A stretch of DNA of 64,000 nucleotides from Candidatus Kryptonium sp. (lineage in GTDB: Bacteria > Bacteroidota > Ignavibacteria > Kryptoniales > Kryptoniaceae), in NCBI GenBank assembly GCA_025060635.1, contig JANXBN010000001.1, positions 629,284-693,283 of the forward strand. The letters are read 5' to 3'. Of this stretch, positions 15,809 to 24,895 are shown in pieces. A program made the translations under genes and the position numbers. Under the pieces are notes generated by a model. It was not told the origin of the DNA and ran no database searches. It saw only the letters and a list, made by a program, of their open reading frames with translations. Position 1 is the first letter of the stretch. The number at the start of each line of letters is the position of its first letter.

Positions 15809-16581
15809 AAATTACAATTTTTGGAAGCGCGTCTGGAATACCTGAGAAGGGCAGAGTTCATACTTGTATTGGAGTTGAAGTTAAAGAAAAAATGATTTTG
15901 CTTGATATTGGCGAAGGCGCTGTCTCATCAATCGCTGGTGATGGAATTAATGTTGATAAAATTGAAAAGGTTTTTATTTCACACATGCACGCTGATCATT
16001 TCATAGGATTGCCGATGTTACTTCAGTATTTGAAATTGAAAGAAAGAAAAAAATCACTTGAGATTTATCTTCCGGAAAAACACATTGAAGCGGTTGAAAA
16101 GTTTTTGCCATTTTTATACATTTTCAGAGAAAGGTTTGAGTTTGAATATAAATTTTTACCTTTGCCAGCTAAAGAATTTTTTGTATTTGATAATTTGAAA
16201 ATGAAAATGCTTCCAACGAAACATTTGCAAAAATATGAGAAATATGCGAATCTTTACGGTGTTGAGACGACTTCTTATAGTTATTTAATTGAGGAGATCG
16301 CAAGTGATGGTGTTGATGTTAAAAGGTTTCTTTTTTCCTCTGATTTGAATTCAGCGGATGAAATTAAACCTTATCTTGATGGGCTTGATCTTTTGTTAAT
16401 TGAATGTTCTCACATTGAAATTGAAGAAATAATTGACACGCTGTCTGATTTTTATATTCCAAAGATTGTTTTGACTCATGTTTCCCCTGATAAAGATATA
16501 AGACCGATGGTTGAATATGCGAGGGCAAAGTTTGACATGAACATAGATCTCGCTTACGACGGAATGAAAATTGAAGTATAA
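15805..16581 (+). CDS. MBL-fold metallohydrolase, RNase Z-like
   Basis: 258 residues with the metallo-beta-lactamase core: ISHMHADHFIGLP supplies His60, His62, Asp64 and His65, and later metal ligands lie in FSSDLN and the LTHVSPD segment. The HxHxDHxxGLP wording is that of the RNase Z/ElaC branch, but the clear exosite of tRNase Z is not recognisable. It could be tRNA 3'-processing RNase Z or a related phosphodiesterase. It overlaps the SPOR gene by four bases in the envelope/tRNA-modification run. Confidence 0.75.
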   Translation: MKITIFGSASGIPEKGRVHTCIGVEVKEKMILLDIGEGAVSSIAGDGINVDKIEKVFISHMHADHFIGLPMLLQYLKLKERKKSLEIYLPEKHIEAVEKFLPFLYIFRERFEFEYKFLPLPAKEFFVFDNLKMKMLPTKHLQKYEKYANLYGVETTSYSYLIEEIASDGVDVKRFLFSSDLNSADEIKPYLDGLDLLLIECSHIEIEEIIDTLSDFYIPKIVLTHVSPDKDIRPMVEYARAKFDMNIDLAYDGMKIEV

Positions 16582-16588
16582 TTTGCAA

Positions 16589-17776
16589 ATGGTTTTACTT
16601 ACAGATGACGAAAAAAGGATGGATATTCAGGAAAAATATGGGATTTATGGCGAATCCCAAGCGATAAAGGAAATAGTTGCGGTTATAAAGCAAGTTGCAC
16701 CGACTGATATAACTGTTTTGATCACTGGTGAAAGCGGTGTTGGCAAAGAGCTTGTAGCGCGGGCGATCCATGGGGAAAGCAAAAGAGCCAATGGTCCGTT
16801 TGTTATTGTCAATTCTGGGGCGATACCAGAAGGAATACTTGAATCTGAATTATTTGGGCATGAGAAAGGAGCATTCACGGGGGCTATTGAAACGAGAAAA
16901 GGATATTTTGAAATGGCAGATGGTGGAACGATCTTTCTTGATGAAATTGGGGATATGCCGATTTCAACTCAAGTGAAAATTTTGAGGGTTATTGAAATAG
17001 GCGAATTTATGAGGGTTGGCTCATCTCAATTAAGAAAAGTTGATGTGAGAGTTATAGCAGCAACGAATAAGAATCTTGAGGAGGAAGTGAAGCGCGGAAA
17101 CTTTAGGGAAGACCTTTATTATCGCTTGAGAAGTGTTAACATTTATATTCCGCCACTTCGCGATAGAAGGGAAGATATACCTATTTTGTTTGAGAAGTTC
17201 GTCGCCCAGTTCTGCGAAAAAAATAAAGTTGCTTTTTCAGGGATAACGGACGATGCGATGCAGGTTTTGATTAGTTATCATTGGCCTGGAAATGTTCGTG
17301 AGTTGAAAAATTTTGTTGAAAGCATCCTTGTGCTTGAAAGTGGTAAAATTATTGACGCTGGAATGGTGCGTAAATACCTCAAATATGACTTTGCTCAATT
17401 TGATTACACGCGAAATCTTCCAATAAAGTATGGAAAACCTGGAGAACAAGCCGATAGGGAACTGATTTATAGAGCTTTGATTGATATGAAAAATGATTTA
17501 ATTGAAATAAAAAATTTGCTCGGTAATCTTGCTGATTTCATAGCTAGACAAATTGCTTCGCCACTTGCCTTGCCTGAAGCAAAGGTTGATTTAAAAACTG
17601 GGACTGTCGTTGAGAATTATTCACTTATTGACATGGAGAAAAGGATGATAAAAGCTGCTCTTGATAGATTTAACTGGAATAAACGTCTTGCTGCAAAGGC
17701 TTTGCAGATAAGCGAGAGAACACTCTATAGAAAAATAAAGGAATATGGACTTGAGGAGGAAAGGGAGAAAAAATAA
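16589..17776 (+). CDS. Sigma54-dependent transcriptional activator without sensory domain
   Basis: 395 residues. A ~20-residue N-terminus leads directly into a sigma54 AAA+ domain: Walker A GESGVGKE near 47-54, GHEKGAFTGA with the sigma54-contact loop, Walker B GGTIFLDEI, and the sensor region WPGNVREL. After a linker (~275-345), a Fis-type HTH ends the protein (RLAAKALQISERTLYRKIKEY). There is no receiver, GAF or PAS domain, so activity must be controlled by level or by a partner, as with PspF. The ATG at 16589 is chosen over an upstream TTG at 16571. The 3' end overlaps lptE by 32 bases, linking it to outer-membrane assembly. Confidence 0.9.
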   Translation: MVLLTDDEKRMDIQEKYGIYGESQAIKEIVAVIKQVAPTDITVLITGESGVGKELVARAIHGESKRANGPFVIVNSGAIPEGILESELFGHEKGAFTGAIETRKGYFEMADGGTIFLDEIGDMPISTQVKILRVIEIGEFMRVGSSQLRKVDVRVIAATNKNLEEEVKRGNFREDLYYRLRSVNIYIPPLRDRREDIPILFEKFVAQFCEKNKVAFSGITDDAMQVLISYHWPGNVRELKNFVESILVLESGKIIDAGMVRKYLKYDFAQFDYTRNLPIKYGKPGEQADRELIYRALIDMKNDLIEIKNLLGNLADFIARQIASPLALPEAKVDLKTGTVVENYSLIDMEKRMIKAALDRFNWNKRLAAKALQISERTLYRKIKEYGLEEEREKK

Positions 17777-18281
17777 TTTTCACATCTTAAATGGATTTGT
17801 TATATTTGCAATTGTATTTTTGAGCTATGGATGTAGGTATTCATTTACCGGTGCATCTGTGCCACCGCATTTGAAAACTATAGCTATACCCGTGTTTGAC
17901 GATCAAAGTGGCTATGGCAGGGCGACTTTGAGGGAAGAATTAACAAATAAAATAGTTGAAAGATTTATCCAAGATAACACCTTAAAAATCGCTGATAAAA
18001 GCACAGCAAATTCAATTCTTGAAGGAATTATAATAAGTGTTCAAGATAATCCAGTTGTCGTCGGAACCGGTGAAAGAGTTGTGAAATCAAGGATAACGAT
18101 AACTGTTAAAGTGACTTATTACGATATGGTCAAGCGTGTTAAGGTTTGGGAAAGGACATTTTCAAATTGGGGCGAGTATGAGCTTACAGGAAATATACAG
18201 TTAAATTTACAACAAGGAATTCAGCAAGCGATAGAAAAACTTTCTGAGGATATCTTGCTTGCAACCGTAGCAAATTGGTAA
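17745..18281 (+). CDS. lptE: LPS-assembly lipoprotein LptE
   Basis: 178 residues. An extended basic N-terminus and hydrophobic stretch end in the lipobox LSYGC. The mature protein begins YSFTGASVPPHLKTIAIPVFDDQSGYG, the pattern of the Bacteroidota/Chlorobiota LptE (LptE_2) family. LptE forms the plug of the LptD barrel that inserts lipopolysaccharide into the outer leaflet. The start codon lies 32 bases inside the preceding activator gene; no later Met is available before the lipobox, so the overlap seems genuine. The stop is followed closely by the GT2 gene. Confidence 0.85.
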   Translation: MDLRRKGRKNNFHILNGFVIFAIVFLSYGCRYSFTGASVPPHLKTIAIPVFDDQSGYGRATLREELTNKIVERFIQDNTLKIADKSTANSILEGIIISVQDNPVVVGTGERVVKSRITITVKVTYYDMVKRVKVWERTFSNWGEYELTGNIQLNLQQGIQQAIEKLSEDILLATVANW

Positions 18282-18301
18282 AAATAAAAAAGGAAATTTT
18301 A

Positions 18302-19873
18302 ATGTTGGAAACGCTCGTTCTTGCGGTTTATTTCGTTTCAATTCTCGTTCTTTCAATTTTTGGTTCTCACGGCTTCGTTCTTGTGTATTATTACTTCAAA
18401 AGCAAAAAGGAAGAATTAGAGGGGAAACGAAAAAAATTAAAACTGAAAACTCTTGACGAGCTTTTCGGGGATGAGAAAAATTATCCTAATGTCACAATTC
18501 AATTGCCTATTTACAACGAGCTTTATGTTGCCCCTCGGCTACTTGATGCGGTAAGTAGAATTGACTACCCGAAAGAAAAAATGCAAATTCAGGTGCTTGA
18601 TGATTCTACAGATGAAACCGTTCAAGTCGTTGCTTTGAAAGTAATGGAATTGAAAGCAAATGGATATGATATTGAGCATATACGCAGGGGGACGAGGGAG
18701 GGATTTAAAGCTGGTGCTTTAAAATATGGTTTAAAGTTTGCAAAGGGTGATTTCATAGCGATTTTTGATGCTGATTTTGTTCCGAAACCTGATTTTTTGA
18801 AAAAGACATTGCCATATTTTTATCTTGATGGAAATATAGGGATGGTTCAAACGCGTTGGGAACATTTAAACGAGAACTATTCTCTTTTAACTCAAGCGCA
18901 GGCACTTGCGTTAAATGGACATTTCATAATGGAACAATATGTTAGAAATGAATCAGGGTTTTTCATAACATTCAACGGCACTGGTGGAGTATGGAGGAAA
19001 TCATGCATTATAGATGCGGGAAATTGGGAAGGCGATACGCTTGCTGAGGATATGGATTTAAGCTATAGAGCTCAACTTAAGAAATGGAAATTTGTATTTT
19101 TAAAAGATGTTGTTTCACCTGCTGAGTTACCAGCTGAGATAAATGCTCTAAAATCCCAACAATTTCGCTGGACAAAAGGTGCAATTGAGGTCGGTTTAAA
19201 ATATCTTAAAAGAATTTGGACAGAAAATCTACCTTTGAAGATCAAACTTGAAGCGACATTTCATCTGACGAATAATTTTGTTTTTCCATTTATTTTGTTA
19301 ACTGCGATTCTTAATCCGATAGTTGTTATGATAAAAGAAAGCGGAGATTACGAGTGGTATTATTTCGTGATGGGTATCTTTGTTTTGCCATTTTTCGGGC
19401 CTTTTCTTGCTTATATGCTTGCCCAGAAGGAAATTTACAGCAACTGGCGGGAGAAGATAGTCTTGTTTCCACTGTTCCTTGCTGGAAGTATGGGGCTTGC
19501 GGTTAATAACACAAGAGCTGTAATTCTTGCACTGCTTCGCAAGAGAACTGAATTTGTGCGGACACCAAAGTATGGAATTAAAAGCGAAGGAGAACAATGG
19601 GAGATGAAAAAATATGTCGCATCGCGGGTTGAATGGGTAACATATGTAGAGATTTTGCTTGCCTTATATATGTTTGTCGGTATGATGTTAAGTGCTTATT
19701 ACCTTGAGCTTGCTGCTATACCGTTTCAGGCGATGTTTTTTGCTGGATTTTTATTTATAGGCGTCCTATCGGTAAAGCATTCAAAGGTTTGGAACGAGTA
19801 TGCGAAAAAGCTATATCCAGTGTGGAATTTGATCAAAGGTAAGTTCGCATATAGAACTTTAGATATGAAGTAA
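18302..19873 (+). CDS. Membrane-embedded family 2 glycosyltransferase (cellulose/mannan synthase-like)
   Basis: 523 residues. One N-terminal membrane helix is followed by a cytosolic GT-A domain with the processive D,D,D,QxxRW set: VLDDSTDE, IFDADFVP, LAEDMDLS and KSQQFRW. Several C-terminal membrane helices follow (~310-410 and ~450-500). The arrangement resembles CslA-type mannan/glucan synthases, suggesting synthesis and export of a beta-linked glycan or a lipid-linked sugar transfer. The ATG at 18302 is chosen over an upstream TTG because AGGAA lies at suitable spacing (18291-18295). It is the last gene of the run, and its end overlaps the opposing GT9 gene by 15 bases. Confidence 0.87.
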   Translation: MLETLVLAVYFVSILVLSIFGSHGFVLVYYYFKSKKEELEGKRKKLKLKTLDELFGDEKNYPNVTIQLPIYNELYVAPRLLDAVSRIDYPKEKMQIQVLDDSTDETVQVVALKVMELKANGYDIEHIRRGTREGFKAGALKYGLKFAKGDFIAIFDADFVPKPDFLKKTLPYFYLDGNIGMVQTRWEHLNENYSLLTQAQALALNGHFIMEQYVRNESGFFITFNGTGGVWRKSCIIDAGNWEGDTLAEDMDLSYRAQLKKWKFVFLKDVVSPAELPAEINALKSQQFRWTKGAIEVGLKYLKRIWTENLPLKIKLEATFHLTNNFVFPFILLTAILNPIVVMIKESGDYEWYYFVMGIFVLPFFGPFLAYMLAQKEIYSNWREKIVLFPLFLAGSMGLAVNNTRAVILALLRKRTEFVRTPKYGIKSEGEQWEMKKYVASRVEWVTYVEILLALYMFVGMMLSAYYLELAAIPFQAMFFAGFLFIGVLSVKHSKVWNEYAKKLYPVWNLIKGKFAYRTLDMK

Positions 19874-20875
19874 ATTGGCACAGGCATTAAATACCTCTTC
19901 CACTTGAATATCTTTCATGCATTTGAAGTGTCCTTTGGGACATTCTTTTCTGCCTATGTGTGTGCAAGGTCGGCAAGATATGTTTTTTTCAACGACTATG
20001 CTTTCAGTGCCATAAGGGAAAAATCCAAATTCTTTCACGGTTGAGCCAAAAATTGCGACGATTTTTGTTTTCATTGCTGAACCGATGTGCATTAATCCAG
20101 AATCATTGGTAATTAAAAGTTTGCATAACGATAGAACAGCGGATGATTCAAGAAGCGAAGTTTGACCGCATAGATTTATAGGTTGATTTCGCATCAGTTT
20201 TTTAACAGTTTCACATCTTGGTTTATCTTCTTCGCTACCGAGCAGTATTATTTTTGCGTTGAATTTTTCAATTAATTTATCTCCCAATTGTGCAAATCTT
20301 TCTGGGAGCCATCTTTTCGTCTCGTGTTTCGCCGATGGTGCGATCGCTATGTAAAGATCATTTGCGGAAAAGTTTATTTTGTTTTTCACTGCTTCAATCA
20401 TATATTCAGGAACAAAGACATCAAGACCCTGGTTATCATTTTTGATAGAAAAATTTGACAAAGTTTCAATGTAGCGATCAACGACATGAATTGCATTTTT
20501 GTATAGATTGATTTTAAATTTTACCAAAAGAAATCTTTTGAATATCCTTTTGTTTACTCTGACAACCCGCGCACCTGCAAAAGTTCTTAGAAAGAAGCTT
20601 CTTAAGTTGTTGTGAATATCAACTATTAAATCATATCTTTCTTTTAAAATTTGCCTGCGCAATTTCAATAGTTCTTTAAATCCATTTGCTGTGTTGAACT
20701 CAATAAGATTTGTGATGTTTGGATTATATTTTAAAATTTGGGCAAACTCTTTTTTCACGATGAAGTCAATTTGTGCCGTCGGAAATTTATTCCTTAACAC
20801 TCTGATAAGAGGAGTCGCAAGCACGATGTCTCCGATGGAACTTAAACGAATTATCAAAATTTTCTGAGGAGTCAT
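19859..20875 (-). CDS. Family 9 glycosyltransferase (ADP-heptose:LPS heptosyltransferase-like)
   Basis: 338 residues with the GT9 (GT-B) layout. The N-terminus is KILIIRLSSIGDIVLATPLIR. The C-terminal donor-binding part contains PSAKHETKRWLPERFA and NDSGLMHIGSAMKTKIVAIFGST. The family's Cys cluster ISCRPCTHIGRKECPKGHFKC is present and intact. Such enzymes add heptose to the lipid A-core, although the exact donor is uncertain. The protein fits the surrounding envelope genes but is transcribed in the opposite direction, overlapping GT2 by 15 bases at its 3' end and diverging from the ATPase gene at 20934. Confidence 0.9.
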   Translation of the reverse strand: MTPQKILIIRLSSIGDIVLATPLIRVLRNKFPTAQIDFIVKKEFAQILKYNPNITNLIEFNTANGFKELLKLRRQILKERYDLIVDIHNNLRSFFLRTFAGARVVRVNKRIFKRFLLVKFKINLYKNAIHVVDRYIETLSNFSIKNDNQGLDVFVPEYMIEAVKNKINFSANDLYIAIAPSAKHETKRWLPERFAQLGDKLIEKFNAKIILLGSEEDKPRCETVKKLMRNQPINLCGQTSLLESSAVLSLCKLLITNDSGLMHIGSAMKTKIVAIFGSTVKEFGFFPYGTESIVVEKNISCRPCTHIGRKECPKGHFKCMKDIQVEEVFNACANLLHI

Positions 20876-20891
20876 TCGTCTTTCAAATGTT

Positions 20892-20906
20892 TTTTGTTAA
20901 ACAAAA
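20892..20906. promoter_or_regulatory. 15-bp dyad between divergent GT9 and ATPase genes
   Basis: TTTTGTT-A-AACAAAA is a perfect inverted repeat around one base, in a 58-bp divergent intergenic space. It could be an operator serving both genes, but AT-rich palindromes arise readily here. Confidence 0.25.
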
Positions 20907-20933
20907 TTACGATAACAAAATTTAATTTTAAAA

Positions 20934-22451
20934 ATGAATCTTGCGAAAACAATTGGCGAGCTGAAACGCTCAGGTTATAAAGTCCTTTCGGTGAAAGAAG
21001 AATTGAGAAAAAATGTCATCCAAAAGTTGAAAGACAACGAACCCCTTTTCCCAGGTATCATTGGATACGATAAAACTGTGATCCCTATGATAATAAATGC
21101 GATACTTTCAAAGCACGATATCATCTTGCTTGGGTTAAGAGGGCAAGCGAAAACAAAAATTGCAAGGATGTTTGTAAACCTCCTTGATGAATATATACCA
21201 ATAATTAAAGGATGTGAGATAAACGATAATCCTTATAAACCATTGTGCAAAAGGTGTGTGGACCTTGTTAAAGAATATGGAGACGATGTTGAAATTGAAT
21301 GGCTTCCCCGAGAAAGAAGATATGGCGAAAAACTTGCAACACCAGATGTTACCATCGCTGATCTGATCGGTGATATTGATCCAATAAAAGCAGCAACGCA
21401 GAAACTTTACTATTCCCACGAAGGAGTTATTCATTGGGGAATAATTCCGAGAACGAATCGCGGCATATTTGTTATCAACGAACTCCCAGATCTTCAGCCG
21501 AGAATTCAAGTTGGATTGTTCAACATAATGCAGGAAAGAGATATTCAAATCAGAGGATTTAACATAAGAATTCCGCTTGATATAATGATAATTTTCACTG
21601 CGAATCCAGAGGATTATACTAATCGCGGAAACATAATCACTCCGCTAAAAGATAGAATTGGTTCGCAGATACTAACTCATTATCCAAGGACCATTGAGGA
21701 CGGGATAAAAATCACAGAACAGGAAGCGTGGGTAAATAGAGATTCTGGTAAAAAGGTGATAATTCCATACTATTTCAAGGAAATAATAGAGCAGATAGCA
21801 TTTCAGGCAAGGACAAGTGAATTTATTGATCAAAAATCAGGCGTGAGCGCAAGATTGACAATTTCTTGTATGGAAAATCTTGTGAGCAACGCTGAAAGAA
21901 GAGCTATAAAATTCAACGAAGATATTGTTTATCCGCGGATTTGTGATTTAAATTTTGTCTTGCCAGGGATAACTGGAAAAGTTGAGCTTGTTTTTGAAGG
22001 AGAGCAAGAGGGAAGCGTGAAGGTTAGCAAGGCGTTAATTGGAAAGGCGATAAGAGAAGTATTTAGAAAATACTTTCCAGATCCGTTGCCAAAGACAAGA
22101 TATTATTCAGAAGAAAGGGCAAGAGGGCAGACACAACAACAATCGGGACATCAAGAATATGCTCAAATAATTGCTTGGTTTGAAGGTGGGAATAAAATAG
22201 AGATTTCGGATGAAATGCCGATTGATGAGTTTTACGCTGAGCTTTCAAAAGTGAAAGGTTTGAAGGAAATTGTGAAAAAATATCTTAAAATTAACGATAG
22301 CGATAAATATGCAATGGCAACTGCTATGGAATTTGTTCTTGATGGTCTACATCAATTCTCAAGGATAGCTAAAGATGAAGTTGATAATGTCAGCTCATAC
22401 AAGGATATGGTTGTCAGTATCTTTTCAAGCCGAGCGAAAGAGGAATTTTAA
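20934..22451 (+). CDS. ChlI/MoxR-like AAA+ ATPase
   Basis: 505 residues. The N-terminal AAA+ domain resembles the magnesium-chelatase I subunit family. The Walker A is GLRGQAKTK (67-75), with Ala where the P-loop usually has Gly and with Lys and Thr kept. The Walker B-like strand GIFVINELPDLQP has Asn-Glu rather than Asp-Glu. A Cys triad follows the P-loop (Cys94, Cys105, Cys108). The middle (~180-300) has NPEDYTNRGNIITPLKDRIG, the chelatase sensor region. The C-terminal third is family-specific. Such ATPases work with VWA-domain proteins in remodelling or metal insertion, and one lies three genes downstream (23786). No protoporphyrin-chelatase H subunit is near, so chlorophyll synthesis is not implied. 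Confidence 0.85.
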   Translation: MNLAKTIGELKRSGYKVLSVKEELRKNVIQKLKDNEPLFPGIIGYDKTVIPMIINAILSKHDIILLGLRGQAKTKIARMFVNLLDEYIPIIKGCEINDNPYKPLCKRCVDLVKEYGDDVEIEWLPRERRYGEKLATPDVTIADLIGDIDPIKAATQKLYYSHEGVIHWGIIPRTNRGIFVINELPDLQPRIQVGLFNIMQERDIQIRGFNIRIPLDIMIIFTANPEDYTNRGNIITPLKDRIGSQILTHYPRTIEDGIKITEQEAWVNRDSGKKVIIPYYFKEIIEQIAFQARTSEFIDQKSGVSARLTISCMENLVSNAERRAIKFNEDIVYPRICDLNFVLPGITGKVELVFEGEQEGSVKVSKALIGKAIREVFRKYFPDPLPKTRYYSEERARGQTQQQSGHQEYAQIIAWFEGGNKIEISDEMPIDEFYAELSKVKGLKEIVKKYLKINDSDKYAMATAMEFVLDGLHQFSRIAKDEVDNVSSYKDMVVSIFSSRAKEEF

Positions 22452-22470
22452 AAACAAAAGATGATTTAAA

Positions 22471-23112
22471 ATGCTTATCAAATCTTTTGAATCTGGTCCG
22501 CTTTTGACGGTCGGTTATCTTGTAATTGATGAGAAAAGCAATTACGCCGTTGTAATTGATGCACCAAAGGATTCAGCCGAGGTAATTGTGAACGAAGCAA
22601 AGAAAATAAATTGTGAAATTCTTTGCTTAATTAATACACATGGGCATTGGGATCACATTGCCGATGATTCCGAAATCGTTCGTCTCACAGCTGCGAAGGT
22701 CGCTATTCATCGGAAAGATGCACATCTATTGGAAGATCCAAAGTCAGTGATATATGAACTTCCATTTAGAATTGAAGGAATAAAACCAGATATAATTTTG
22801 AATGATGGCGACATAATTGAAGTTGGTGATATGCGATTAAAAGTAATTCACACACCTGGTCATACGCTTGGAAGCATATGTCTTTACGAGGAGAAGGAGA
22901 AAATTTTATTCAGCGGTGATACATTATTTGCTGGAACGATAGGAAGAACTGATTTGCCAGGAGGTTCTTACGAGGAGATAATAAAATCAATTCAAGAAAA
23001 ACTTTTCGTTCTTGACGACGATGTCGTTGTTTACCCGGGACACGGTCCATCAACAACGATTGGAAAGGAAAAACAATTTAATCCCTTCTTTAATGAAATG
23101 GACATAAAATAA
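22471..23112 (+). CDS. MBL-fold hydrolase, glyoxalase II-like
   Basis: 213 residues. The metal site motif is NTHGHWDHIADD (His57, His59, Asp61, His62), followed by HTPGHTLGSICLY and FSGDTLFAGTIGRTDLPGG, a phrase common in the glyoxalase II/persulfide dioxygenase-like YcbL group. The final ligand is in YPGHGP. The short length, without the glutathione-binding helical domain, fits the YcbL type. It is probably a thioester hydrolase; the substrate is unknown. It sits between the ATPase and the flavin-binding gene, with ~15-20 base gaps suggesting one operon. Confidence 0.87.
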   Translation: MLIKSFESGPLLTVGYLVIDEKSNYAVVIDAPKDSAEVIVNEAKKINCEILCLINTHGHWDHIADDSEIVRLTAAKVAIHRKDAHLLEDPKSVIYELPFRIEGIKPDIILNDGDIIEVGDMRLKVIHTPGHTLGSICLYEEKEKILFSGDTLFAGTIGRTDLPGGSYEEIIKSIQEKLFVLDDDVVVYPGHGPSTTIGKEKQFNPFFNEMDIK

Positions 23113-23126
23113 AAGATAAAGTTAAA

Positions 23127-23762
23127 ATGAAAGTTGATCCATCAGAACTTCAAAAACCTCAATTATACAAACTTTTGATAAGTGCGCTAATACCGAGACC
23201 TATCGCTCTTGTTTCAACGATTAACGAAGCAGGGGTTGTAAATGTTGCTCCTTTTAGCTTTTTCGGCGGTGTGAGCTCAAAACCGCCAGTGATTTATATT
23301 TCAATAGATAGAAAAAGAGACGGCGATAAAAAAGATACATTGAGAAACATTGAACTCAACGGTGATTTCGTGGTCAACATTGTTACTGAAGAAATAGCCG
23401 AGAAAATGAATATATGTGCTGTTGATTTCCCCTATGGCGTAAGCGAAGCAGAGATCGCAGGGCTTACTCCTATTAGAAGCGATTTAATTAAATCTCCAAG
23501 GATACTTGAGTCACCAATTAATTTTGAATGTAAAGTTCTTAGAATTATTGAAATCGGAGATTCACCGAGTTCAGTCGTGTTCGGCGAAATTGTCATGTTC
23601 CATATCAGAGACGAAATTTTTGAAGATGGCTCTATCAATCCGAAAAAATTAAAAGTCATCGGGCGACTTGGTGGGAATTTATATACGCTCGTTGATAATG
23701 TTTTTGAGATGAAAAGAATGAGCTATGATGAATACAAAAAAATTTACGGAATTAACGATTGA
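23127..23762 (+). CDS. Flavin reductase-like FMN-binding protein
   Basis: 211 residues of the FMN-binding split-barrel, flavin-reductase-like class: PRPIALVSTINEAGVVNVAPFSFFGGVSSKPP is the N-terminal core that wraps FMN, followed by DTLRNIELNGDFVVNIVTEE and a C-terminal strand GEIVMFHIRDE. It could reduce flavin for a partner enzyme or act as a flavoprotein in redox defence. The operon neighbours are an MBL hydrolase upstream and a VWA protein downstream. The substrate cannot be inferred. Confidence 0.85.
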   Translation: MKVDPSELQKPQLYKLLISALIPRPIALVSTINEAGVVNVAPFSFFGGVSSKPPVIYISIDRKRDGDKKDTLRNIELNGDFVVNIVTEEIAEKMNICAVDFPYGVSEAEIAGLTPIRSDLIKSPRILESPINFECKVLRIIEIGDSPSSVVFGEIVMFHIRDEIFEDGSINPKKLKVIGRLGGNLYTLVDNVFEMKRMSYDEYKKIYGIND

Positions 23763-23785
23763 AAACTAAAATAGGTTCATAGATT

Positions 23786-24892
23786 ATGTTCATTCGTTAC
23801 TCAAAATGGACTGAACAATCAATGACGGATGAGCAAAAATTGCAACAGCTGATCTCTCTTTTTAGTTATCTTTTGTTGAAAACGAGCGGGGATGTAAAAG
23901 AAGCTCTTGAATGGATGAGGATGATAGGTGAAGAAAACAATTTATTTGATGAAAAATTTACTTTTAACGATTTTGTGCAGAAGCTAAAGGAGATGGGTTA
24001 TATTGAAGAAGCTAAAGATATGTTAATTTTAACGACGAAAGGAGTTCAAAGAATAAGACAAGATGCATTAAATGAGATCTTCAACGGCTTGAAGAAAGGT
24101 CCTTTATCTGGATATCACGAGACTCCTCACTCTGGCGAAGGAATTGATAGATTAAGCGAGACAAAGCCGTATCAGTTTGGAGATCAACCAATGAACATTG
24201 ACCTTACATCAACTATTACAAATGCTTTAATAAGAGATGGAGTTGACGATTTTTCTATAAAAGAAGAGGACTTGCAAGTTTATGAAACTGAATTTATGAC
24301 CTCTTGTGCCACGGTTATTTTGCTTGATATAAGCCATAGCATGATTTTATACGGCGAAGATAGAATAACTCCAGCGAAGCAAGTATCACTTGCGCTTGCA
24401 GAACTTATAAGAACACGCTTTCCAAAAGATAAACTTTATATCGTTGTTTTCGGTGATGATGCAAAGATAATAACTTTGTCTGAACTTCCTTTTGTAAGTG
24501 TTGGACCATATCATACAAATACGAAAGCGGCTCTTCAGCTCGCAAGGCATATCTTGAGAAAAGAGGGGAATGTAAACAAGCAAATCTTTCTTGTCACGGA
24601 TGGAAAACCATCGGCAATTTTTGAACCTGATGGAAGATTGTATAAAAATTCATTTGGGCTTGATCCAAAGATAGTGAATAAAACCCTTGATGAAGCTGTC
24701 GCATGCCGGAGGGAGAAGATAACAATATGCACTTTCATGGTTGCGAGAGATCCGTATTTGATAAATTTCGTGGAGGAATTAACGAAAGCAAATCGCGGAA
24801 GGGCTTATTATTCTGCGCTTGATAAGCTTGGTGAATTCGTATTTGTTGATTATATCAGAAACAGGCGAAAGAGAGTAAGATACAATTTGTAG
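23786..24892 (+). CDS. VWA-domain protein (partner of the ChlI/MoxR-like ATPase)
   Basis: 368 residues. The N-terminal ~165 residues are helical and acidic (EWMRMIGEENN and LTTKGVQRIRQDALN). The C-terminal half is a von Willebrand A domain with a complete MIDAS: DISHSM (181-186), a downstream Thr in the TRFPKDK/TNTKAALQ region, and VTDGKPSA. No signal peptide or membrane segment is seen, so the protein is cytoplasmic. VWA proteins of this type act with MoxR/ChlI ATPases in metal insertion or complex remodelling. The ATPase gene begins the same operon. The stop is three bases from the opposing phosphoesterase gene. Confidence 0.87.
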   Translation: MFIRYSKWTEQSMTDEQKLQQLISLFSYLLLKTSGDVKEALEWMRMIGEENNLFDEKFTFNDFVQKLKEMGYIEEAKDMLILTTKGVQRIRQDALNEIFNGLKKGPLSGYHETPHSGEGIDRLSETKPYQFGDQPMNIDLTSTITNALIRDGVDDFSIKEEDLQVYETEFMTSCATVILLDISHSMILYGEDRITPAKQVSLALAELIRTRFPKDKLYIVVFGDDAKIITLSELPFVSVGPYHTNTKAALQLARHILRKEGNVNKQIFLVTDGKPSAIFEPDGRLYKNSFGLDPKIVNKTLDEAVACRREKITICTFMVARDPYLINFVEELTKANRGRAYYSALDKLGEFVFVDYIRNRRKRVRYNL

Positions 24893-24895
24893 GAT

